From positions 1 through 5,400 of the forward strand of contig DMCJ01000108.1 in NCBI GenBank assembly GCA_003446735.1: 5,400 nucleotides of DNA. Reading direction: 5' to 3'. Positions 1 through 4,913 of the stretch are shown in pieces. The position numbers and the translations under genes are program-made. The stretch comes from Lachnospiraceae bacterium (GTDB lineage: Bacteria > Bacillota > Clostridia > Lachnospirales > Lachnospiraceae). Position 1 is the stretch's first letter. Every line of letters starts with the position of its first letter. A model generated the notes under the pieces. That model was not told the origin of the DNA. It did no database searches and was given only the letters and a program-made list of their open reading frames with translations.

Positions 1-182
1 GCCTGTACCATGTGGATCTCACTCTCCACGATACAGATGGGGCACTCATAGATATCATCTGCGCCGTATTTTTTGGTGTAGGCTTCGATGAGCGCTTTTC
101 TCCTGTTGACCGACAGGGACTCGGGGAAGCAGTCACGGCTTACCGCAACTATTCCGACTTTGATCTTGGGTACGTTGTTCAT
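1..182 (-). CDS. L-fucose/L-arabinose isomerase-family protein, N-terminal part only
   Basis: The first 60 codons of a gene running off the left edge are visible. The ATG (180-182) is preceded by AAAGGAGG with 8 bases of spacing, which fixes the start. The protein begins MNNVPKIKVGIVAVSRDCFP, then a charged helix (SVNRRKALIEAYTKKYG) and a CPICIVESEIHMV strand. From memory this start resembles proteins annotated as L-fucose/L-arabinose isomerase family, cytoplasmic enzymes that interconvert aldoses and ketoses. It lies 55 bases after xylB on the same strand with no terminator-like hairpin between, so the two are probably co-transcribed: the isomerase would make a ketose and the kinase phosphorylate it. 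The catalytic and metal-binding residues lie outside the window, so activity and substrate cannot be judged. Family assignment is moderately sure; the sugar is unknown. Confidence 0.7.
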   Translation of the reverse strand, partial: MNNVPKIKVGIVAVSRDCFPESLSVNRRKALIEAYTKKYGADDIYECPICIVESEIHMVQ

Positions 183-237
183 TTGTTTTCCTCCTTTGGG
201 TTTCGTTTATCCGTTCTTTTATATTATTTTATTACTT

Positions 238-1704
238 TCACATTTTGGGAAATACTTCTTTTAATGCAGGATAGATCTGCTTAAAGGTCTGATATCTTTC
301 CTCATATTTAGCGGTAAGCTCAGCCTCGGGCTCGATCGTGCCGGTAACCTTGACGATCTTTTCCGCAGCTTCTTCAACGCTTGCATATTCACCGCATGCA
401 ACCGCTGCGAGCATCGCGCCTCCGAGTGCGGGGCCTTCCTCGCTCTCGATCGTATCTACTTTGATACCGAGTACATTGGCAACGATCTTCTTCCATAAGG
501 GGCTCTTTGCTCCGCCTCCGCAGATCTTGGTGCGCTCTATCTTTATACCTAAAGCCTTGGCTACTTCGAATGAATCACGAAGCGCAAATGCAACACCTTC
601 AAGTACTGCCTGAGTCATATCCTCTCTGGTGGAATCCATGGTAAGTCCGGTAAATGTACCTCTTGCAAGAGGATCGTTTATCGGAGATCTCTCACCCATC
701 AGATAGGGAAGGAAATATACATGATTCTCGCCGAGCTTTGTGATGCCTTTCTGCTCACCCGCATATTCCTTTGTCTTGCAGATATCTTCCATCCACCACT
801 TGTTGCAGCTTGCAGCTGAGAGCATGCAGCCCATTAAGTGATAACTTCCGTCCGCATGGGCAAATGAATGAAGCGCATTGAACTTATCAACTCCGAAATT
901 CTTTGATGCAATAAATATCGTTCCGCTGGTACCGAGTGAGATATTGCAGCTTCCGTCGCCGACGGTACCGGTTCCTACTGCTGCTGCCGCATTGTCTCCG
1001 GCTCCTGCTACGATCTTGCAGTCCTCGGATATGCCGAGCTCTTTGGCAACATCGGGTAATATGTTGCCGACAGCCTCATAACTCTCATAGATCTTAGCGA
1101 GCTGTTCCTTTTTTACATGACATATCCTGCACATTTCATCCGACCATGTCCTGTTCTTTACGTCAAAGAGGAGCATACCGGATGCATCGGATACGTCCGT
1201 GCAGTGAACACCGGATAATTTATATGCGACAAAATCTTTAGGGAGCATTATCTTTTCGATACGAGCGAAATTATCGGGCTCGTTCTTCTCCACCCATAAG
1301 ATCTTGGGTGCGGTAAAGCCGGTGAAGGCAATGTTGGCAGTATATTCGGAAAGCTTATCCTTTCCGATCTCATTATTAAGATAATCAGTCTCCGCTATCG
1401 TTCGTCCGTCATTCCATAAGATCGCAGGGCGGATCACGTTGTCATCTTTATCGAGGATGACAAGGCCGTGCATCTGTCCACCGAAACTGATACCCTTTAC
1501 TTCATTTCCGTCCACACCTGCTATAAGCTCTTTGATACCTGCCTTAACCTGTGTCCACCAGTCCTCGGGATTCTGCTCCGACCATCCGGGATTGGGGAAG
1601 CTTAAGGGATATTCCCTGGAAACGATGTTTGCGATCTCGCCGTTTCCTTTCATCAGTAGAAGCTTTACAGCCGATGTTCCCAAATCAACTCCAATATAAT
1701 ACAT
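238..1704 (-). CDS. xylB: xylulokinase (FGGY-family carbohydrate kinase)
   Basis: A complete 488-residue FGGY kinase of normal family length. XylB phosphorylates D-xylulose with ATP to D-xylulose 5-phosphate in the cytoplasm, feeding the pentose phosphate or phosphoketolase route. Visible motifs are the first phosphate loop IGVDLGTSAVK (4-14), GGQMHGLV (75-82) and WNDGRT (97-102), which are typical of xylulokinases, the catalytic-base motif GAGDNAAAAVG with Asp237, LGTSGT (257-262), and the adenosine-binding GGGAKSPLW (396-404). I chose the ATG at 1704 because AGGAGG sits 7 bases before it; an in-frame ATG two codons upstream is only one base from the Shine-Dalgarno, and a start at 1770 would lie in the promoter region. 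It leads an operon with the isomerase-like gene and is divergent from a LacI-type regulator, with a GTGC/GCAC inverted repeat in its leader. The kinase family is certain; D-xylulose rather than another ketose is likely but unproven. Confidence 0.93.
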   Translation of the reverse strand: MYYIGVDLGTSAVKLLLMKGNGEIANIVSREYPLSFPNPGWSEQNPEDWWTQVKAGIKELIAGVDGNEVKGISFGGQMHGLVILDKDDNVIRPAILWNDGRTIAETDYLNNEIGKDKLSEYTANIAFTGFTAPKILWVEKNEPDNFARIEKIMLPKDFVAYKLSGVHCTDVSDASGMLLFDVKNRTWSDEMCRICHVKKEQLAKIYESYEAVGNILPDVAKELGISEDCKIVAGAGDNAAAAVGTGTVGDGSCNISLGTSGTIFIASKNFGVDKFNALHSFAHADGSYHLMGCMLSAASCNKWWMEDICKTKEYAGEQKGITKLGENHVYFLPYLMGERSPINDPLARGTFTGLTMDSTREDMTQAVLEGVAFALRDSFEVAKALGIKIERTKICGGGAKSPLWKKIVANVLGIKVDTIESEEGPALGGAMLAAVACGEYASVEEAAEKIVKVTGTIEPEAELTAKYEERYQTFKQIYPALKEVFPKM

Positions 1705-1722
1705 ACTCATACCTCCTGTTTT

Positions 1723-1736
1723 CGTGCCCGCGCACG
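1723..1736. promoter_or_regulatory. operator-like inverted repeat 1 (xylB leader)
   Basis: CGTGC-CCGC-GCACG: 5-base arms with a 4-base centre, flanked by T runs on both sides. It lies just upstream of the xylB Shine-Dalgarno, about 26-39 bases downstream of the predicted xylB start point, where a bound repressor could block elongation. Its arms match those of the other two repeats in this region. A LacI-type operator is an inference. The T-rich stretch that follows on the plus strand also makes it look like a weak terminator for antisense transcripts. Confidence 0.5.
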
Positions 1737-1768
1737 TTTTTATTATATTTTTTCCATTCTCAAAAATC

Positions 1769-1796
1769 AATATATAATTTGTGAACTATTTGTAAA
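1769..1796 (-). promoter_or_regulatory. candidate xylB promoter
   Basis: Reading the minus strand, TTTACA (1791-1796) is followed after 16 bases by TATATT (1769-1774). This is a plausible sigma-A-type promoter with a start point near 1762 and a leader of about 58 bases containing operator-like repeat 1. The spacer is one base under the optimum and the region is AT-rich, so chance matches are possible. Confidence 0.45.
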
Positions 1797-1809
1797 CACC
1801 CGTATTTTC

Positions 1810-1838
1810 TTGATTTTTCAGCACTTTTACCGTATGAT
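1810..1838 (+). promoter_or_regulatory. candidate distal promoter of the LacI-type regulator
   Basis: TTGATT (1810-1815) and TATGAT (1833-1838) are separated by the optimal 17 bases, pointing toward the regulator. A start near 1845 would give a leader of about 100 bases that passes through operator-like repeats 2 and 3. The match is good, but a second candidate lies closer to the gene and I cannot tell which is used. Confidence 0.4.
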
Positions 1839-1867
1839 CCCCAAAATGATTGTGCATTTTTTAGGTA

Positions 1868-1897
1868 TTGCGTGCCGTGCACAACTTCATATATAAT
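1868..1897 (+). promoter_or_regulatory. candidate proximal promoter of the LacI-type regulator
   Basis: A perfect TATAAT (1892-1897) is preceded 18 bases earlier by a weak TTGCGT (1868-1873). Operator-like repeat 2 lies across the -35 element and spacer, and repeat 3 lies about 15-28 bases past the expected start point near 1904. That placement fits an autorepressed promoter. The poor -35 element limits confidence. Confidence 0.42.
1871..1883. promoter_or_regulatory. operator-like inverted repeat 2 (in regulator promoter)
   Basis: GTGC-CGT-GCAC (1872-1882) has the same arms as repeats 1 and 3 but a 3-base centre. It lies between the -35 and -10 elements of the proximal regulator promoter, a classic position for repression by steric exclusion. 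Binding by the adjacent LacI-family protein is an inference. Confidence 0.45.
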
Positions 1898-1918
1898 TGT
1901 ACTGTGTGAAATGATATT

Positions 1919-1932
1919 TGTGCGTACGCACA
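1919..1932. promoter_or_regulatory. operator-like palindrome 3 (before regulator Shine-Dalgarno)
   Basis: TGTGCGTACGCACA is a perfect 14-base palindrome with even symmetry, typical of LacI-family operators. It ends directly against the GGGAGG Shine-Dalgarno (1933-1938) of the regulator gene. It shares the NGTGC-N4-GCACN layout with repeat 1. Likely role: autoregulation, and possibly cooperative or looped binding with the other two sites (inferred). Confidence 0.55.
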
Positions 1933-1943
1933 GGGAGGTAATC

Positions 1944-2963
1944 TTGACTACTATAAAAGAGATCGCGGACCTTGCAGGCGTATCCAGAGGCACGGTTGAC
2001 AGAGTGCTCAATAAAAGGGGAAGCGTCAATCCGGAGACCGAAGCCAGGATCATGGAGATCGTCGACAAGCTTGGATACAAGCCTAACCGCGCGGGCATGA
2101 CATTGGCAGCCCAGAAAAAACGTTTCAAATTCGGCGTTGTCATGTTCGGCGTAGGCAATCCATTCTTTGATGACGTCATAAAAGGCTTTAAGGAAAGAGA
2201 AGACGAGCTGGCCGGATACAACTGTACCGTAATAACCAAGAGGATCTCTGCTTTCGGCGTAAGAGATCAGATAGATGCGATAAATTCACTTGTTGAAGAA
2301 GGCGTTAACGGACTTGCCATATCTCCGCAGAACGATCCCCTCATTTCAGCAAAGATAGATGATCTTTTTGAAAAAGGCATCCCTACCGTTACTTTTAACA
2401 CTGACCTTCCGGAATCAAAACGTATAGCCTATGTCGGGAGCAATTATTTCCAGTGCGGTCAGACTGCTGCCGGTCTTATGAACTTAATGGCAGGCAGCGA
2501 TCTTAATATAGGAATAATAAGCGGTAATTCCAAGATCCTGTGTCATACGGAAAGGATCGCCGGCTTTTATTCATGTCTTGATGAATACCAGAAATTACAT
2601 GTTGTGGATTTCTTCGAGCATGACGATGATGATTTCAAGAGTTATGATCTTACATCCAAGATGCTCGCCAAGCATCCCGAGATAAACGCTCTCTTCTTTG
2701 CCGCTGCCGGCACTTACGGCGGATGCAAAGCGGTAATTGCAGCCGGAAGAGAAAAGACCACAAAGATTGTCACGTTTGATAAGATAGATACCACCAGCGA
2801 AATGCTGAAGAATCATGTCATAGATGCCACGATATGTCAGCAGCCCCGGCTTCAGGGAAGCCTGCCTCTTAAGATATTATTTGAATATCTGGCTACCGGA
2901 GAAATGCCCAAGAGCGAATACAATTATACGGCAGTTGAGATATACATCAAAGAAAACTCATAA
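1944..2963 (+). CDS. LacI-family transcriptional regulator
   Basis: A 339-residue DNA-binding repressor of normal family length. The N-terminal helix-turn-helix reads TTIKEIADLAGVSRGTVDRVLN (2-23), followed by NPETEARIMEIVDKLGYKPN (29-48), a hinge around 49-59, then a periplasmic-binding-protein-like sugar sensor (about 62-339) with N152/D154 in TFNTD, YVGSN (163-167), FDK with D279 and CQQP (298-301) as likely ligand-contact regions. I chose the TTG at 1944 because GGGAGG stands 5 bases before it and the family motif begins right there; no in-frame ATG fits the Shine-Dalgarno. The gene is divergent from xylB and has operator-like repeats at its own promoter, so it probably controls the kinase/isomerase operon and itself. 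The effector sugar cannot be told. No terminator for this strand follows it: the T-run of the hairpin after it lies on the other side. Confidence 0.92.
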   Translation: MTTIKEIADLAGVSRGTVDRVLNKRGSVNPETEARIMEIVDKLGYKPNRAGMTLAAQKKRFKFGVVMFGVGNPFFDDVIKGFKEREDELAGYNCTVITKRISAFGVRDQIDAINSLVEEGVNGLAISPQNDPLISAKIDDLFEKGIPTVTFNTDLPESKRIAYVGSNYFQCGQTAAGLMNLMAGSDLNIGIISGNSKILCHTERIAGFYSCLDEYQKLHVVDFFEHDDDDFKSYDLTSKMLAKHPEINALFFAAAGTYGGCKAVIAAGREKTTKIVTFDKIDTTSEMLKNHVIDATICQQPRLQGSLPLKILFEYLATGEMPKSEYNYTAVEIYIKENS

Positions 2964-2990
2964 AAAAAAGCGCCCGGCTTAGCCGGGCGC
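2962..2990 (-). terminator. Rho-independent terminator of the SRP RNA gene
   Basis: A perfect 9-bp stem GCGCCCGGC / GCCGGGCGC (2970-2978 with 2982-2990) and a 3-base loop are followed on the minus strand by eight T residues (2969-2962). The T-tract overlaps the TAA stop codon of the convergent LacI gene. On the plus strand the hairpin is followed by ATGTGCG, so it should not terminate well in that direction. Confidence 0.9.
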
Positions 2991-3142
2991 ATGTGCGTTA
3001 CCCATACAGCCTGCTGGATCCAGGCCAACCTGCGGCACATGAGATATTCCTCTTAGTGCTGCTGCATTCCTGCCCTGACACGGTTCGAAGACTCCCATTG
3101 CGCAGGACCCGGATTTAAGCGCCGCTTATACGGGGCAGCCAC
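2991..3142 (-). ncRNA. ffs: signal recognition particle RNA (SRP RNA, 4.5S/scRNA type)
   Basis: This RNA is the scaffold of the signal recognition particle: it binds Ffh and, with FtsY, targets nascent membrane and secreted proteins. The apical domain is clear. On the minus strand GUCAGG leads into GCA-GGAA-UGC (a GNRA tetraloop at 3067-3070) and AGCAGC (3063-3058), the Ffh-binding internal loop. Outer helices are CCUGCG/CGCAGG (3101-3106 with 3029-3034) and AUCCGGG/CCUGGAU (3108-3114 with 3018-3024). CUCAUGUGCCGCAGG matches my memory of the Bacillus scRNA. The tetraloop stem is GCA/UGC where the Bacillus RNA has UCC/GGA, a compensatory change that keeps pairing. The 5' end near 3142 comes from the promoter and the 3' end from the terminator. 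At roughly 150 bases without the terminator it falls between the small (about 100) and large (about 270) bacterial forms. Extra arms include a UAAGC-GGC-GCUUA hairpin (3116-3128). Exact ends are uncertain. Confidence 0.93.
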
Positions 3143-3149
3143 ATCCATT

Positions 3150-3178
3150 AGTATAACCAAGTCTTTATTCCTTGTCAA
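3150..3178 (-). promoter_or_regulatory. strong sigma-A promoter of the SRP RNA gene
   Basis: Reading the minus strand, a perfect -35 TTGACA (3173-3178) is followed after exactly 17 bases by TATACT (3150-3155), one mismatch from consensus. The -35 lies inside the last codons of tadA and the -10 just past its stop. The start point should be near 3142-3144. Such a strong promoter fits an abundant stable RNA and means the SRP RNA need not rely on tadA transcription. Confidence 0.85.
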
Positions 3179-3722
3179 TCGCGCGAAGTCCCCTGAAAAA
3201 TTCTTTTAAGATACTCCTGCATTCATCTTCGAGTATGCCGGACACAACTTCAGCTCTGTGATTAAAGCCTTTCATTTCAAGCAGATTTACCACGCTGCCC
3301 GCGCTGCCCGCCTTAGGGTTCATGCAACCCATAACCACTCTCGGTATCCTGGCCTGAACTATAGCCCCGGCGCACATAGGACAGGGTTCAAGTGTGACAT
3401 ATAAAGTACATCCTTCCAGCCTCCAGTCCCCGAGTTTTTTGGATGCCTTCTTTATAGCACTGATCTCGGCATGTGCCAGCGTGGAATGATCTTTATTTCT
3501 CCTGTTATAACCTCTTGCTATTATCCTGCCTTCGTAAACTATCACACAGCCTATCGGGACCTCAGCGATATCACCGGCCTTTTTTGCCTGTTTTAACGCT
3601 TCTTTCATAAAGGAGATGTCGGTCTTCTCTCTTAAAAGAGCTTCCTCTTTAAGCCTGTTCTCCTTTTCGATACGTCTCTTTTCCCTGAGCAGCCCTCTCT
3701 CTTTAGCACCCAATTTATGCAC
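3165..3722 (-). CDS. tadA: tRNA-specific adenosine deaminase TadA
   Basis: 185 residues if read from the GTG at 3722. TadA deaminates adenosine 34 to inosine in the tRNA-Arg(ACG) anticodon, as a zinc enzyme in the cytoplasm. The deaminase signature is intact: HAEISAI with His84 (zinc) and Glu86 (proton shuttle), and PCPMCAGA with Cys114 and Cys117 (zinc). The usual family start resembles FMKEALKQAKKA at 38-49, so residues 1-37 are an extra, highly charged stretch rich in K, R and E with LLREK repeated at 11-15 and 29-33, probably helical. The GTG overlaps the stop of the upstream regulator gene by 8 bases, suggesting translational coupling. TTG codon 4 and ATG codon 39 are alternative starts, and no start has a strong Shine-Dalgarno, so the N-terminus is uncertain. 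The SRP RNA follows directly, as in Bacillus. Confidence 0.93.
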   Translation of the reverse strand: MHKLGAKERGLLREKRRIEKENRLKEEALLREKTDISFMKEALKQAKKAGDIAEVPIGCVIVYEGRIIARGYNRRNKDHSTLAHAEISAIKKASKKLGDWRLEGCTLYVTLEPCPMCAGAIVQARIPRVVMGCMNPKAGSAGSVVNLLEMKGFNHRAEVVSGILEDECRSILKEFFRGLRAIDKE

Positions 3723-4803
3723 CTGCCATATCCATATATTTCATATAGTCCGCTACCATGAGCGCTATCTTTAAGGTAAGGGCATCATCAAAGACTCTGA
3801 TATCAAGCCCCGTTACTTCTTCAAGCTTTCCAAGCCTGTATAACAGGGTATTCCTGTGTATGTACAGCTGTCTCGCTGTCTCGGAAACGTTCAGATTATT
3901 CTCAAGGAACATGTTAATGGTATTGAGCGTCTCCTCATCTGCAAGTTCGTCGGGGAGCTTGCCTTTAAATATCTCCTCTACAAACATTTTACAGAGGCTG
4001 GCGGGAAGCTGATAGATAAGTCTTCCTATTCCAAGGGAATTGTATGCAACGACTCCCCTCTCGGCATAAAAAATCTTTCCGACATCAAGCGCCATCCTGG
4101 CTTCCTTATAACTCTTGGAGACATCTTTTAAAACATGCACTATGGTGCCGAAGGATACGCGCCCTTTTACCATGACTTCGGTATTTAACATATCGTATAC
4201 TTCGTTTGCGATCTCCTCGATCTTTCCGTAATCATCTCTCTCACCAAGCTCTTTGATGACTACATAATTATGCTCATCGACGCTCGTAACAAAATCCCCC
4301 GAAGCAGGAGAAAAGATATTCTTTAACATCTCTCCGACTCCGGCATCCTTACCCTTTTCAACTTCAACTATATATACCACTCTGTCCTTTTCGAAATCCA
4401 GTCTCAGCTTTTCGGCCCTGTTATGTATATCCACCAGGAGCATATTGTCAAGGATCAGGTTCTGGTAAAAATTGTTCTTGTCTATCCTGTCTCTGTAAGC
4501 TGTCAGAAGTCCCGAGAGAGAACTTACCGCGATCTTTCCTGTCATGACAGCCTGCGGTTCATCCTTTACGATAACTATATATGCCGCCTGATACTCATGA
4601 ACTACTTTCATAAAATGAAATCCGCCGGATATCTGACTTTCGGCATCACTGTCTATAAATGCTTCCGCGGTATCCTCCGGGATCTGCTCGGATTCATCTG
4701 TGGTGATCTTCTTACCGCCTTCGGTATCCATAACGGTTATGTCGCATTTTGTGATTTCCTTAAGATCATATATACATTTTTTAATAACTCCGGGTGTCAG
4801 CAT
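3715..4803 (-). CDS. CdaR/PucR-type transcriptional regulator
   Basis: 362 residues. The C-terminus carries the family's helix-turn-helix: NNLNVSETARQLYIHRNTLLYRLGKLEEVTGLDIR (about 302-336), preceded by a CdaR GGDEF-like middle region that includes GRVSFGTIV and SYKEARMALDVG. The N-terminal part (about 1-115) begins LTPGVIKKCIYDLKEITKCDITVMDTEG, reminiscent of the sugar-diacid sensing domain of CdaR but too diverged to name a ligand. I chose the ATG at 4803 because GGAG stands 8 bases upstream and the family start LTPGV follows; a start at 4845 would have neither. It lies downstream of a carbohydrate ABC ATPase gene, separated by a terminator, and overlaps tadA. I saw no clear own promoter in 4804-4867, so it may rely on terminator read-through or a weak promoter. 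Target genes are unknown; a link to sugar uptake is only suggested by context. Confidence 0.85.
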   Translation of the reverse strand: MLTPGVIKKCIYDLKEITKCDITVMDTEGGKKITTDESEQIPEDTAEAFIDSDAESQISGGFHFMKVVHEYQAAYIVIVKDEPQAVMTGKIAVSSLSGLLTAYRDRIDKNNFYQNLILDNMLLVDIHNRAEKLRLDFEKDRVVYIVEVEKGKDAGVGEMLKNIFSPASGDFVTSVDEHNYVVIKELGERDDYGKIEEIANEVYDMLNTEVMVKGRVSFGTIVHVLKDVSKSYKEARMALDVGKIFYAERGVVAYNSLGIGRLIYQLPASLCKMFVEEIFKGKLPDELADEETLNTINMFLENNLNVSETARQLYIHRNTLLYRLGKLEEVTGLDIRVFDDALTLKIALMVADYMKYMDMAGA

Positions 4804-4860
4804 GCTGATATCTCCTTTTATACAATTAAGATCGCGCCGTATCACTTATCGTCTCATTAA

Positions 4861-4898
4861 AGAAAAAGGGAGGTGACGCGAATACCGCGCACCTCCCC
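4861..4898 (-). terminator. Rho-independent terminator after the ABC ATPase gene
   Basis: A long hairpin: GGGAGGTG pairs with CACCTCCC (4868-4875 with 4890-4897), one bulged A, then CGCG with CGCG (4877-4880 with 4886-4889) and a 5-base loop. On the minus strand it is followed by TTTTTCTTT. It starts about 16 bases after the ATPase stop codon and separates that gene from the CdaR-type regulator. Confidence 0.9.
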
Positions 4899-4913
4899 TT
4901 TAAGATCATATGA

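Larger units (their letters stand above)
1705..1943. other. divergent regulatory region between xylB and the LacI-type regulator
   Basis: This AT-rich stretch of 239 bases carries no credible gene. It holds both Shine-Dalgarno sequences, one candidate promoter toward xylB, two candidate promoters toward the regulator, and three GTGC-N3/4-GCAC inverted repeats, each listed separately. I found no convincing CcpA cre site (TGNAANCGNTNNCA type), so carbon catabolite control through a cre here is not supported by eye. Confidence 0.75.

Noticed and set aside
183..237. Possible terminator or promoter between xylB and the isomerase-like gene
   Set aside because: The gap is AT-rich with no stable hairpin or clear promoter pair; it looks like a simple operon spacer with a Shine-Dalgarno.
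1723..1757. Hairpin followed by a T-rich run on the plus strand, as in a terminator
   Set aside because: The stem has only 5 bp, no plus-strand gene lies upstream, and the arms match two other repeats in the region, so an operator explains it better. Termination of antisense transcripts remains possible.
1705..1770. Extending XylB by 22 residues to an upstream ATG at 1770
   Set aside because: The extension runs through the operator-like repeat and AT-rich leader, has no Shine-Dalgarno, and precedes the usual family start YYIGVDLGTS.
1705..1943. Possible CcpA cre site for catabolite repression
   Set aside because: No stretch reaches a reasonable match to the TGNAANCGNTNNCA consensus by eye; the CG steps here belong to the GTGC/GCAC repeats.
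1760..2239. A 159-codon open frame on the minus strand across the regulator's 5' part
   Set aside because: It overlaps the well-supported helix-turn-helix coding region, spans the intergenic promoters, and its product resembles no family I know.
3081..3090. GGTTCGAAG resembles the T-loop of a tRNA
   Set aside because: No acceptor stem, anticodon arm or D-arm surrounds it, and the stretch lies in the 5' strand of the SRP RNA core, between the CCUGCG helix and the tetraloop.
4423..4860. A 145-codon open frame on the plus strand opposite the CdaR-type regulator
   Set aside because: It is antisense to a well-supported gene, has no clear Shine-Dalgarno and gives a low-complexity, unrecognisable product.
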